Shown piece after piece: positions 26,678 through 35,725 of a DNA stretch of 64,000 nucleotides. Positions within the stretch are counted from its first letter, which is position 1, and each line of letters starts with the position of its first letter. Made by a program: the position numbers and the translations under genes. Source of the DNA: Bacillota bacterium (GTDB lineage: Bacteria > Bacillota > Clostridia > Acetivibrionales > DSM-1351); contig JAEXOY010000018.1 in assembly GCA_023439045.1 (NCBI GenBank), forward strand, positions 186,001 through 250,000, in the 5' to 3' direction. Under the pieces are notes generated by a model, which was not told where the DNA came from, did not search any database, and saw nothing but the letters and a program-made list of their open reading frames with translations.

Positions 26678-27667
26678 ATGAAAAGATTTTTTGCAGTAAT
26701 CGTAGCAATTATAATGATGCTTTCAATGGTAGCTTGCGGAAGTAATTCCCCAACTACCGAGTCTAGTAACGGAACCTTGGAACCCCCGACATCTAGTGCT
26801 ACAACGCCCGAAGCAAGTAGCGGGGCAACCGGTAAAAAGGTTTCATTGCTTACTCCTTATCTCAGTTCAGTTACTACAAATCAGATGGTAGAAGAAATGA
26901 AGGCAGGAATGGAAGCGCAGGGTATGGTTGTTACAGTTGTTGATACCAAAGGAGACTTTGCTCAGCTTGCAAGTAGAATAGAAGACACTGTCTCTTCAAA
27001 AGCGGATGCAATCGTGCTTGTCAGCGCCGATCCTTCACAGGTCACTACACAGCTTCAGAGTGCATTTGACGCGAAGATTCCGGTTTTCGGCTGTGACAGT
27101 GGGTTTATTGAGGGCATGATGGTTAACGCAACCAGCGACAACTACGCTATGGGCGAGCTTATTACAAAGTACCTTTTTGAGGACCTAATGGGTGGAAAGG
27201 GTACCGTTATAGCTCTAACCCATCGTCCTCATCCCGGTGTTGTCAAGAGATGTATAGCTTTCGACGATATGATCAAGAAGTATCCCGATATAAAACTGAT
27301 CACAGAACAACACGTAGAAGTTCCCGGTCCCATTGAAAGTTCAAGAAAAGTAATGGAAAATCTTATTTTGTCCAATTCTTCAAAAGATTCCATCACCGCT
27401 GTATGGAGTGCATGGGATGAACCTGCGATTGGTGCCACTCAGGCTCTTCAGGATGCAGGAAGAAATGAAGTGATTGTTGTAGGGGTTGACGGAAACAGCC
27501 AGGCGGTTGAATTGATTAACAAGGAAACCAATCTAAAGGCGACTGTAGCTCAAAACTTTAAAGGCATGGCTGAAATTGTTATTACAGAGATGACAAAGAT
27601 GTTTAATGGTGAAGAAATTACCAAGGGTGAGCAGTATGCACCTGCATCTATCATCACCAATAAATAG
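26678..27667 (+). CDS. Sugar ABC transporter substrate-binding lipoprotein (ribose type)
   Basis: This 329-residue lipoprotein has a signal sequence with lipobox SMVAC (lipidated Cys at about residue 20) and a Ser/Thr-rich linker, then a type-1 periplasmic binding fold of the RbsB/LsrB class: TNQMVEEMKAGMEAQGM, DAIVLVSADPSQ, IPVFGCDSGF, VIVVGVDGNSQAVELI. It captures a sugar (pentose-like or autoinducer-2-like) outside and hands it to the permease. AACAGGAGGG precedes the ATG. It is followed by the ATPase and permease genes of one complete importer. Confidence 0.92.
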   Translation: MKRFFAVIVAIIMMLSMVACGSNSPTTESSNGTLEPPTSSATTPEASSGATGKKVSLLTPYLSSVTTNQMVEEMKAGMEAQGMVVTVVDTKGDFAQLASRIEDTVSSKADAIVLVSADPSQVTTQLQSAFDAKIPVFGCDSGFIEGMMVNATSDNYAMGELITKYLFEDLMGGKGTVIALTHRPHPGVVKRCIAFDDMIKKYPDIKLITEQHVEVPGPIESSRKVMENLILSNSSKDSITAVWSAWDEPAIGATQALQDAGRNEVIVVGVDGNSQAVELINKETNLKATVAQNFKGMAEIVITEMTKMFNGEEITKGEQYAPASIITNK

Positions 27668-27694
27668 CAGAAATGCAATGAAGGAGTGATAAAG

Positions 27695-29176
27695 ATGCTT
27701 TTACAAACCAGACAGCTTTGTAAGCAGTTCGGAGGCGTTTATGCACTCCGGGATATTGAATTTGAAATTGCTGAAGGTGAGACGCTTGGCCTTGTAGGCG
27801 AAAATGGTGCAGGAAAATCTACCTTAATAAAAATATTGACAGGTGTTTATAGCCTGGACAGCGGAGAAATATACTGGAACGGGGAGCGCATAAATATATG
27901 CAATCCCCGCGAGAGCCGCGAGATCGGCATTAATGTTATTCATCAGGACAGAAACCTTATTCCAGCATTCAACGGTGTAGAGAACATATATCTTGGACTG
28001 GAATACGAAAAGAAAGCTGCATTTACCATTGATTGGGCAAAAATGAAGCAACGCGTAATGGATGTCATGGAAGAACTGGGCGTATCGGTGGACCTCAATC
28101 TCCCAGCTTCGGCATTGACGCCGCCCCAGCGGACGATTCTTGAAATTATCCGAGCAATGATGACGCAATGTAAGCTGCTGATACTGGATGAACCGACGGC
28201 TTCTCTGACGGATAAGGAAGCTGAGATGCTTTTTGAGACAATCGGCAGGCTAAAAGAAAGAGGTACGGCAATACTTTATGTAACACACCGCATGGATGAA
28301 ATTTTCCGTCTTACCGACCGTATCACTGTATTTAAAAACGGACAACTGGTAAATACCGTAGAGACAGCAAGTGTCAACAAGGATAAAATCATCTCAATGA
28401 TGACGGATAACTGGGTTAGTGAAAAAATCAATGCTGCCAAGGAATTTGGAAAAGATATTTTAAGAGTAGATCATATTTCTTCAAAAGACGGAATTGTCAA
28501 GGATGCAAGTTTAACAGCACGTGCAGGTGAGATTCTGGGTATCTTCGGGTTGGGCGGCAGTGGGCGGACAGAGTTGTTGGAGTGTGTTTATGGCTACCGT
28601 AAGATTTCAGAAGGAACTATTACCCTTGACGGTCATGTTGTGGATAAACCTACACCAGCTAATTCCATAAAAAACGGAATGGTGCTTATCAGTGAAGACA
28701 GGCGTGGCAAGGCACTTGTCGGCTCACTTACGGTCGGGAAGAATATTGTTCTTTCAACCATCGACAGGTATGCACATTTTGGGATCATTGACGGGAAAAA
28801 AGAAATCAGCGATGCAAAAGAAAAGATCAATATGCTCAACATCAAAACAGAAGGTCCTCAGCAAACTGTATTGCAACTTTCGGGAGGCAACCAGCAAAAA
28901 GTCGTTTTTGCAAAAGCGCTGATGTCCAATCCCAAAGTTTTGCTTTGTGATGAGCCAACCCAGGCAGTGGATGTCATGACTCGTCTTGAAATCCACAAGC
29001 TGCTTAGGCGGAAGGCAGACGAGGGTAACGCAGTGGTTTTCGTATCATCGGACTTGAAAGAGGTGCTGGAAGCAACGGATAATGTATTGATAATGGCAAA
29101 CGGGAAAACAAAGGGGCTGTTTGCAAATGACGATCTGACTGCAGAACAGGTACTTGCCTGTTGCTATGCAGATTAA
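27695..29176 (+). CDS. Sugar ABC transporter ATP-binding protein (RbsA type, duplicated)
   Basis: I choose ATG 27695 (493 residues) because AAGGAGTG lies just upstream; an upstream GTG at 27686 is inside that site. The protein has two fused ATPase domains as in RbsA/MglA. The first has Walker A GENGAGKST, a Q-loop region IHQDRNL and Walker B LLILDEPTASLT. The second has a degenerate P-loop GLGGSGRTE, signature LSGGNQQK and LLCDEPTQAVDV. The first half lacks a strict LSGGQ (it reads ALTPPQR), which is common in this class. It energises uptake together with the neighbouring permease. Confidence 0.94.
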   Translation: MLLQTRQLCKQFGGVYALRDIEFEIAEGETLGLVGENGAGKSTLIKILTGVYSLDSGEIYWNGERINICNPRESREIGINVIHQDRNLIPAFNGVENIYLGLEYEKKAAFTIDWAKMKQRVMDVMEELGVSVDLNLPASALTPPQRTILEIIRAMMTQCKLLILDEPTASLTDKEAEMLFETIGRLKERGTAILYVTHRMDEIFRLTDRITVFKNGQLVNTVETASVNKDKIISMMTDNWVSEKINAAKEFGKDILRVDHISSKDGIVKDASLTARAGEILGIFGLGGSGRTELLECVYGYRKISEGTITLDGHVVDKPTPANSIKNGMVLISEDRRGKALVGSLTVGKNIVLSTIDRYAHFGIIDGKKEISDAKEKINMLNIKTEGPQQTVLQLSGGNQQKVVFAKALMSNPKVLLCDEPTQAVDVMTRLEIHKLLRRKADEGNAVVFVSSDLKEVLEATDNVLIMANGKTKGLFANDDLTAEQVLACCYAD

Positions 29177-29191
29177 CCGGGGGGAACACAC

Positions 29192-30145
29192 ATGAATAAA
29201 AAGATAACATTTTCAGAAGTTATGCGAGCGTATGGTACTATATTTGCGGGGATCGTCATTGTCATAGCATTTAGTATACTGCGTCCTGATGCATTCTTTA
29301 CTATGGGTAATTTCATTAACATTACGCGGCAGATTTCATTGCTTGTAATCATTGGGGTTGGTGCCACACTGGTTATGTCTGTAGAGGAATTCGATTTGTC
29401 GATTGGCGCCATTGCAAGCCTTGGCGGTGTCATAGCAGCAAAGATGGCTGTTGCTGGTTTACCGATGCTGCTGTGTTTTGTCATACCGGTGGCAGTTTGC
29501 TTTATAATTGGACTTGTAAACGGTTGGGTTGTTACCCGGTTTAAGGTACTTTCATTTATTACTACTCTGGCTATGAGCACCATAATTGGAGGTTTTACCT
29601 TCTGGTTCACCGGAGGCGCTACAATCTTTCAAAATATACCAAATAGCTTCACTTATATAGGCACAAAGAGCTTTTTCAAGCTGCCACTGTTATCTATTAT
29701 CATGATATTACTATTGGTACTTTTCTGGTTTATCATGCGGCATACAGTATTTGGCAGAAAGCTATACGCCATTGGTGGTAATGAAGCAGCGTCCCAGGTA
29801 TCAGGCATTAATGTAAAGAAACATAAGAATCTAGCATTTGCTCTCTGTGCTGCTCTTGCCGCACTTACCGGTGTGCTTATGGCGTCTCGTTTAGGTTCAG
29901 CTCACCCAACCGGAGGAGATGGATTATTTTTGCAGTCATATGCTGCCGTGTTTCTTGGCAGAACCGTCTTTAAAGAAGGGGTGCCAAACATCTGGGGTAC
30001 CTTTGTAGGTGCAGCGATTCTTGGAATACTTGCAAATGGACTAACTATCATGCAGGTACCTACTTTCATGCAGGATCTGCTTACCGGCTGTATTATTATT
30101 CTGGCAGTAGTTGTCCAGAAGATCGGACGCGGTGATACAAAATGA
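29192..30145 (+). CDS. Sugar ABC transporter permease (RbsC type)
   Basis: This 317-residue integral membrane protein has about eight to ten hydrophobic segments and the RbsC-family hallmarks: LRPDAFFTMGNFINITRQIS near the N-terminus, SVEEFDLSIGAIASLGGV, RHTVFGRKLYAIGGNEAASQVSGI and a late GGDGLFLQSYAAVFLGRTVFKEGVPNIWGT region. A single permease gene suggests a homodimeric channel, as in the ribose importer. Its stop overlaps the start of the next gene by four bases (ATGA), indicating translational coupling with the TrpA-like protein. Confidence 0.93.
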   Translation: MNKKITFSEVMRAYGTIFAGIVIVIAFSILRPDAFFTMGNFINITRQISLLVIIGVGATLVMSVEEFDLSIGAIASLGGVIAAKMAVAGLPMLLCFVIPVAVCFIIGLVNGWVVTRFKVLSFITTLAMSTIIGGFTFWFTGGATIFQNIPNSFTYIGTKSFFKLPLLSIIMILLLVLFWFIMRHTVFGRKLYAIGGNEAASQVSGINVKKHKNLAFALCAALAALTGVLMASRLGSAHPTGGDGLFLQSYAAVFLGRTVFKEGVPNIWGTFVGAAILGILANGLTIMQVPTFMQDLLTGCIIILAVVVQKIGRGDTK

Positions 30146-30909
30146 TTGGAATAGCATCAAATAGGAACCGTATTGCAGTAGAGAAAGGCAAGCTGACAGT
30201 AGGATATTTGTTGGCAAGCTTTCCGCAGAAGGATAGCTTTCTTGACGTAATATCAGGCTGTGAGTCAGCAGGTCTGGATGTGTTTGAAATTGGATATCCT
30301 TCTGATGATCCGGTTGCAGATGGTGAAATTATAAGACAGGCGCATGGTCTCGTAGACTTATCAGTGCGAGAAGATATTTTGTACTGGAAAAAAATCCGTA
30401 ATACAGTAAACAAGCCTATCTGGGTAATGGCTTATAAAAAAAATCTAATCGATTCGGGGTTTTATAAAACCCTTGCGCAGGAAGGTCTGGCAGATGCATT
30501 TGTCATACCAGATGCGACTTATGAACAGCGACTCGCGCTTCTTTATGAACTGAAACCCCTAGGAGTGGATGTGTTAGGCTTTATTAACCCGGATATGGAC
30601 AGAGATGAACAGGAAGCCTGTTTTGAAAATTTTACACTGGTATATCAGCAGCTTTATTCTGGTCCGACAGGATTGACGGTTATAACGAATGATTATGCAG
30701 AGTTACTTGCACGAGCACGCATGCATAATAATTTATTTGTATTTGCAGGCTTTGGCATTAATACGTGCGAAAGGGCAGAGCAGCTAATTAAAAGTGGTTT
30801 TGACGGAGTGATTGTAGGAACGGCAATGATGTCAAAGCTTAACACATCACAGCATGAACTGTTTTCTTTTGTAAAAGAACTAGTCGAGGCAGTCAAAAAA
30901 GGAAGGTGA
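30142..30909 (+). CDS. TrpA-like TIM-barrel protein (tryptophan synthase alpha paralog) in a sugar operon
   Basis: This 255-residue protein is recognisably of the tryptophan synthase alpha family: VGYLLASFPQ, then DVFEIGYPSDDPVADGEIIR, LGFINPD and a late phosphate-site-like VFAGFGINT...DGVIVGTAMM. The two catalytic acids of TrpA are present and fall at residues 49 (Glu) and 60 (Asp), the classical numbering. No trpB or other tryptophan gene is present. It lies between a sugar permease (overlapping ATGA) and an FGGY sugar kinase. TrpA carries out a retro-aldol cleavage releasing glyceraldehyde 3-phosphate, so I infer a role as a phosphorylated-sugar aldolase. That inference is untested. Confidence 0.85.
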   Translation: MIGIASNRNRIAVEKGKLTVGYLLASFPQKDSFLDVISGCESAGLDVFEIGYPSDDPVADGEIIRQAHGLVDLSVREDILYWKKIRNTVNKPIWVMAYKKNLIDSGFYKTLAQEGLADAFVIPDATYEQRLALLYELKPLGVDVLGFINPDMDRDEQEACFENFTLVYQQLYSGPTGLTVITNDYAELLARARMHNNLFVFAGFGINTCERAEQLIKSGFDGVIVGTAMMSKLNTSQHELFSFVKELVEAVKKGR

Positions 30910-30914
30910 AATTA

Positions 30915-32393
30915 ATGCAGTATGTTGCTACTTTTGATATCGGTACTACAGCGGTAAAAGGGGTATTGATGTCCAGGGACGGCAGAAGTGTCTTGGAAAA
31001 GAGTATTACTCTTAAAACATTTTTTAACGGTGAGTTCAAGGAGCAGTGTCCATTGGACTGGTACGCAGCATTCTGTGACATCTCACATTTATTTTTCAAG
31101 CAGGGTATTTCTCCCTCAGAAGTGTCCGGTATCATTATGAGTGGACAGATGCAGGATCTGATACCAGTTGATGCGGATTTACAGCCCACATACAATGCGA
31201 TTCTATATTCCGATGGAAGGGCAGGTCTGCAGGCACAGGAGATTATGGCTGTAGTCGGCTTGGATGAAATAGAAAAAAGTACAGGTAATCATTTTGACGG
31301 TTCAATGCCGTTTCCAAAACTACTCTGGCTTAAGCAGAATGTGCCTGCTACCTATGAGGCTACCAAAAAGATATTAATCAGTTCGAAGGACTATGTCATA
31401 ACAAGACTTACAGGAGAATTTGCTACTGATGTTACCTCCGCATCGACTGCAGGATTGATGGATATACGCAGTAAATGCTGGAACACTAAATGGATGCAAA
31501 TTGCTGGGCTGGACTGCAATAAATTGCCTGCTATCCGCTATGCGAATGAAATGGCGGGCACGGTCTCAACGGCTGCTGCCGCAGAGAGCGGCTACATTGC
31601 AGGAACACCAGTTTATACAGGCACTGGTGATGCGGGAGCCACCACTCTGGCGAGTGGCATATCGATGGATGGAGAGTTTAACATTAATTTAGGGACATCG
31701 GGATGGATATCATGTGTTTCGGCTGATGTCATGAAAAGGCGGGATGTATTTAATCTTGCAGCAATGCCGAGAGATGTATATATAAATGTAGTACCTTTTC
31801 TCAACGCGGGGAATGTCCATAAATGGGTAAGCAGTATACTAGCACCTGATGATTCGGTGATAGGGAAATATCAATATCTTGATAGGCTGCTTGAAGAAAG
31901 TGAAGCAGGAAGTCATGGGGTCATGTTCCTTCCTTATCTTACGGGAGAGCGGTTCCCTGTAATGGATACTGCAATCAAGGGCGGTTATACGGGAATTGTA
32001 GCCGGAACAACCAAGCAGGACATGGCGCGCAGCGCACTGGAAGGGGTTGCGTTTTCCATAAGGCAGGGTATGGAGTCTATAGGAAGTACTCCGAAGAAAA
32101 TCTCTCTAATTGGCGGCGGTGCACAAACAACTGTATGGTGTCAGATACTTGCAGATGTACTGGGGTATCCAGTAATTGCATACGGAAATTCTGAGTATCT
32201 GCCGGCGGCTGCAATTGCTGCTGCCGTTCTGATCGCACAAGGTGAGATGCCCGATTATGCTTCGTTTGTCAATGTGCTTCAGGGTCTGGGAGAATGTAAT
32301 TATTACATGCCAATTCCCGAAAATGTAATGCTGTATAATGAAATTTACCTGCGTTATCTTAAAGTTTATCCTGCGCTTAGATCCATTTTTTAA
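30915..32393 (+). CDS. FGGY-family carbohydrate kinase (xylulokinase-like)
   Basis: This 492-residue kinase would phosphorylate the imported sugar with ATP. I choose ATG 30915 because AAGGAAGGTG lies about 8 bases upstream. The N-terminal ATP-site text is FDIGTTAVKGVLM; family motifs follow: SGQMQDLIPVD, YSDGRAGLQAQEI, SSKDYVITRLTGEFATD, GTGDAGATTLASG, NLGTSGWISC, FLPYLTGERFPVMD and SLIGGGAQTTVWCQILADVLGYPV. These fit xylulokinase-like enzymes more than glycerol kinases, but the sugar is not determined. It is the last gene of the operon and starts 5 bases after the TrpA-like stop. No terminator is seen between it and repeat copy B. Confidence 0.92.
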   Translation: MQYVATFDIGTTAVKGVLMSRDGRSVLEKSITLKTFFNGEFKEQCPLDWYAAFCDISHLFFKQGISPSEVSGIIMSGQMQDLIPVDADLQPTYNAILYSDGRAGLQAQEIMAVVGLDEIEKSTGNHFDGSMPFPKLLWLKQNVPATYEATKKILISSKDYVITRLTGEFATDVTSASTAGLMDIRSKCWNTKWMQIAGLDCNKLPAIRYANEMAGTVSTAAAAESGYIAGTPVYTGTGDAGATTLASGISMDGEFNINLGTSGWISCVSADVMKRRDVFNLAAMPRDVYINVVPFLNAGNVHKWVSSILAPDDSVIGKYQYLDRLLEESEAGSHGVMFLPYLTGERFPVMDTAIKGGYTGIVAGTTKQDMARSALEGVAFSIRQGMESIGSTPKKISLIGGGAQTTVWCQILADVLGYPVIAYGNSEYLPAAAIAAAVLIAQGEMPDYASFVNVLQGLGECNYYMPIPENVMLYNEIYLRYLKVYPALRSIF

Positions 32394-32426
32394 TTAAAAA
32401 CATTTAATCCCGAAAATCTACTCAAG

Positions 32427-32506
32427 CCACGTTGAGACGGTGGTTCTGATGACAAGATGTGGTTCGGAGGATAAGAAGTAGGGTTGGACCACAAGATATT
32501 GTGGTT
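32427..32506 (+). repeat. rlmD 3'-end repeat, copy B; putative attachment site
   Basis: This free-standing copy still reads HVETVVLMTRCGSEDKK-stop, identical in protein to the rlmD end, although no rlmD body precedes it. It differs from copy A at 1 of 50 core bases. The stop is followed by a perfect hairpin ACCACAA-GATA-TTGTGGT. It bounds the sugar module on the left and the larger module on the right. Confidence 0.8.
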
Positions 32507-32926
32507 AGCGGGGATGAAATTAGTTGGGTTTAGGATGAAAGAGATTTTATAGGCGTAAGTTCTTTACTATGCAATGTAGAGTAATCAGTGAGCAAAGGAA
32601 GCATGTAATTTAGCTTATCAAGGGCCTTGATAACAGGTAGGCTGTCAACTGTATACTTGTTGTATTTGGGACTTGAAAAATTAGGTTTTTTAGAATCTAA
32701 AGGTATATTTTTGCTATGAACAAAAGTAATTTATGGTTGCAAAAATAGAATTTGCGCAGGGGTTGTACAAAAGAGTGTAAATACATAAATATTTTATACC
32801 TATACTTTAAAATGAGGGTTGCAGATATTATGTATACGAGTTAAAATGTCCATAGTTTCCTACTAAAATTTATCACTACAATACTTGACGACAAAAAAGT
32901 TATAAGGAACGGAAAAGGGGAATATT
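32507..32926. other. Spacer of about 420 bases, possibly with a decayed gene end
   Basis: No intact gene. On the minus strand, about 32690-32545 gives an open stretch ending YMLPLLTDYSTLHSKELTP and a stop, which could be the C-terminus of a lost protein, but I do not recognise it. The right end is AT-rich and should hold the promoter of the SDR gene; GAAAAGGGG is its ribosome site. Confidence 0.35.
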
Positions 32927-33727
32927 ATGGGAATTTTATTAGGTAAGACAGCAATTATAACAGGTGCAGGCCGTGCTGTTCTGAGTGATGGCCGCTGTGG
33001 TTCTATCGGCTATGGAATTGCAACAGCTTATGCCAAGGAGGGGGCAAATTTGGTCCTCACTGGTCGTAATATGAAAAAATTAGAGGATGCCAAGGAAGAA
33101 CTTGAGCGACTTTATGGGATTAAGGTTCTCGTTCTTCAGGCGGATATCAGCGCTGGTGCTGACAACGAAGCTATTACAGTAGAAGTTGTAAAAAAGACCG
33201 TAGAAGCTTTTGGGCGTATTGACGTTTTGGTAAACAATGCCCAAGCCTCTGCCTCCGGTGTTACGCTAGCTGATCACACCACTGAACAATTAGACTTAGC
33301 TATTTACTCTGGTCTATATGCTACTTTCTATTATATGAAAGCTTGCTATCCCTATCTAAAAGAAACCAAGGGTAGTGTCATTAACTTCGCATCAGGAGCA
33401 GGCCTGTTTGGCAACTTCGGACAGTGCTCTTATGCTGCTGCAAAAGAAGGTGTTCGTGGACTGACCCGTGTTGCTGCGACTGAGTGGGGTAAGGATGGTA
33501 TAAATGTCAACGCCATTTGTCCACTGGCATGGACCGCTCAACTGGAGCAGTTCAAAAATGTATATCCAGAAGCGTTTGATGCCAACGTTAAGATGCCACC
33601 TATGGGCAATTATGGTGATGCTGAATATGATATTGGCCGTGCCTGCGTGCAGCTTGCTTCTCCTGACTTCAAGTTTATGAGCGGCGAGACAATCACGCTT
33701 GAAGGTGGATTGGGTCTAAGACCGTAA
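32927..33727 (+). CDS. Short-chain dehydrogenase/reductase with enlarged cofactor loop
   Basis: This 266-residue SDR is an NAD(P)-dependent oxidoreductase. The cofactor loop begins TGAGRAV and ends GSIGYGIA, so the usual TGxxxGIG is spread by about ten extra residues (LSDGRCGSIG). The NNA motif (LVNNAQAS), catalytic Ser (FASGAG) and YxxxK (SYAAAKE) are present, followed by INVNAICPLAW instead of the usual CPG; the C-terminal SGETITLEGGLG is typical. The substrate is unknown. It sits alone just inside the second module, with its own terminator. Confidence 0.88.
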   Translation: MGILLGKTAIITGAGRAVLSDGRCGSIGYGIATAYAKEGANLVLTGRNMKKLEDAKEELERLYGIKVLVLQADISAGADNEAITVEVVKKTVEAFGRIDVLVNNAQASASGVTLADHTTEQLDLAIYSGLYATFYYMKACYPYLKETKGSVINFASGAGLFGNFGQCSYAAAKEGVRGLTRVAATEWGKDGINVNAICPLAWTAQLEQFKNVYPEAFDANVKMPPMGNYGDAEYDIGRACVQLASPDFKFMSGETITLEGGLGLRP

Positions 33728-33816
33728 GCTTGACAGAAAAACTTATATTTTCAAATGAGAGTGTCAATTGAAATGACGTTTAGGATGGCTAATTTGCAAA
33801 TAATTTCCTAAAGTCT

Positions 33817-33862
33817 AAAAAAGCAACTTGTAGAATTATTCTATTTATAGTTGCTTTTTTTT
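33817..33862 (+). terminator. Terminator after the SDR gene
   Basis: AAAAAAGCAACT (33817-33828) pairs with AGTTGCTTTTTT (33849-33860) across a 20-base AT-rich loop. Confidence 0.85.
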
Positions 33863-34305
33863 ATTGCTTATTGAGTATGTTTGAAAAAGAACTGATAGAG
33901 TGGTAAAATTGTGTAAAATGTATTGATATGGATTATATATATACTATTATTAATTGCGAGAACAAGAAATGAGCAGTATCAGTATGAGGGAATACAGGTT
34001 ATAGATATAGCTGAATGGTTGAATAAGCTAAAATAATTGCATAGTATATTTGATTTTGAGAAAAATACCCCCTGGCCAAGGCAGGTAAAAAAGTTGACTT
34101 GTTCCCGTCGATTTGCCCTGCCATTAACACTGCGTTTTATTGATTTAAAATATAGTGCAATCGTTTGCTGTGCCGTTGCAACATTTGCGGTAATTCGGGA
34201 AGGGCATTTTATACTAACAGGAGATGAGAAGTAAAATGGATAAGATTAAAACTTCGATTCGATAATATAAGTAAACGTTAATTACATTGGAGAAGGAGTG
34301 AAATT
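33863..34305. other. Spacer with decayed fragments
   Basis: About 33941-34036 on the plus strand reads as the tail of a lost protein (NEQYQYEGIQVIDIAEWLNK...stop) with no start of its own. I cannot identify the family. The rest to 34305 shows no convincing gene; a 65-codon frame at 34037-34234 lacks a ribosome site and resembles nothing I know. AGAAGGAGTG before 34306 is the ribosome site of the broken hydrolase gene. Confidence 0.35.
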
Positions 34306-34721
34306 ATGACTACAGATGAGTTGCATAATCTAATAAAGGAAGAACAGCCAAATATATGTCAATTTGTAGCATATAGAGATAATGAGAAAGTATATTCTGA
34401 TTATTGGAATGATTATAAGAAAGATGATTGTACGCATATAATGTCTGCTACAAAAAGTATAATCTCTTTACCATTGGAATTGCCTTAGATAAAGGGCAAA
34501 TAGGAAGTGTTGATGATAAAGTTTTGGATTATTTTCCTGATTATAAAGTCAAAAGAGGAGAAAAAACGATTTACAATATTACGATAAAACATTTGTTAAC
34601 CATATATATTAATTCAGAAAAGAGTATTGTAATAGCTGTTTCATCATATTTTAAACCCACTATACTTGATAGAGTTGATTTCATTCAAGAAAATATTGAA
34701 CCTTTTATTAGTGCGATATAA
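34306..34721 (+). pseudogene. Serine hydrolase (beta-lactamase/PBP4 family), frameshifted and internally deleted
   Basis: The first frame (34306-34488) gives the N-terminus through the catalytic SxxK motif (MSATKSI). The frame then shifts near 34460; the second frame continues with IGIALDKGQIGSVDDKVLDYFPDYK and TIKHLLT. The middle of the protein, which should include the catalytic Tyr and several hundred bases, is missing. The text jumps to a typical C-terminus (INSEKSIVIAVSSYFKPT...IEPFI). Family length is normally 300 residues or more; under 140 remain. A good ribosome site survives, so decay is probably recent. Confidence 0.8.
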
Positions 34722-34978
34722 ATTCCAATATGCGGAGGTGGATTGATTGCGTACATATACATCGGATGAATATTACCAGTTAAGCAAAACGCTTCCTCGG
34801 GGACAATGTATAAACTGTTGAACAATATCAAAAAACGTATTATGATATAGCTTGGAATATGTGGTATTTATTACAGTTAAAACTATTGCAAAAACGATTC
34901 AATAATAATTCCTTGGACATAAAATATTGATAAGCATAATTTACATATGGATTAAAGAATAGAATAAAGGAGTTGGGT
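34722..34978. other. Spacer between broken hydrolase and LytTR regulator
   Basis: Short reading stretches (for instance RTYTSDEYYQLSKTLP near 34745) hint at further gene debris, but none is long enough to name. The right end holds AATAAAGGAG, the ribosome site for the response regulator. Confidence 0.3.
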
Positions 34979-35725
34979 ATGAAAGTTGCAATTTGCGATG
35001 ATGATATAAAGCAGCTTGCTATCATAAAAGCCGCAATGAAAAATTATGAGTTGGGGCATAACGAATATACCTACGAAATAGAATGCTTTGACAATCCGCT
35101 TGAGTTTATGAAGCGCTCAGAGGAAACAGACGGCTATGATATTTTGCTTATGGATATCTGTATGCCTGGTATTTTGGGTACCGATATTGCGAAAGAAATC
35201 AGGAGAAAAAAGCAGAGAAGTGAAATTGTTTTTTTGACTACAAGTTCAGATTTTGCGGTGGAAGCATTCGCTCTCAAGGCTGCACATTATGTGGTCAAGC
35301 CCTTTACGGAAGAGCAATTTACCGAAGCTCTGGACAGAGCTATGGAAAAATTCATAGGCAAACAAAATAAGAATATTAATATAAAACTTCACAACGGGGA
35401 CTTGAGGTTTATTGAACTCAATGAAATCATGTACGTGGAGAGTTTTCGACATACACAAAGCATATATTTGAAGAGCGGCGAAAGCATTGAGGCAAGGGAG
35501 ACTCTTACTAAGCTTTCATCTATGTTTGATGAGGTAGCCAAAGGGCAGTTTATATGTCCATATAAGGGCTTTATTGTCAATCAGAAAAGCATCCGGGGGA
35601 TTGAACCTGATAAGGTTATTCTAAAAAACGGCAAGGAAATCCCCATAGTTAAGCGCAATTTTACTGCAATAAAGCAGCAATATTTTAGTTTCATGTTTAT
35701 AAGGGAGGCTGGTAAACATGGATAA
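34979..35725 (+). CDS. LytTR-family response regulator (AgrA-like)
   Basis: This 248-residue regulator starts at ATG 34979, six bases after GGAG. Residues 1-125 form a receiver domain with the acidic pocket CDDD (6-9), phosphorylated Asp59 in LLMDICMPG and the conserved Lys in VVKPF near 106. Residues ~138-240 are a LytTR DNA-binding domain (IKLHNGDLRFIELNEIMYVES, then YKGFIVNQKSIRGIE). It overlaps the kinase gene that follows by eight bases (35718-35725), so the two are translationally coupled. A direct repeat with LytTR-type spacing lies upstream of 37193. Confidence 0.94.
   Translation: MKVAICDDDIKQLAIIKAAMKNYELGHNEYTYEIECFDNPLEFMKRSEETDGYDILLMDICMPGILGTDIAKEIRRKKQRSEIVFLTTSSDFAVEAFALKAAHYVVKPFTEEQFTEALDRAMEKFIGKQNKNINIKLHNGDLRFIELNEIMYVESFRHTQSIYLKSGESIEARETLTKLSSMFDEVAKGQFICPYKGFIVNQKSIRGIEPDKVILKNGKEIPIVKRNFTAIKQQYFSFMFIREAGKHG

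Noticed and set aside
30142..30909. Genuine tryptophan synthase alpha subunit
   Set aside because: No trpB or other trp gene is present, and the gene is translationally coupled to a sugar permease.
34037..34234. 65-codon plus-strand frame
   Set aside because: No ribosome site, no recognisable sequence and located in a region of decayed genes.
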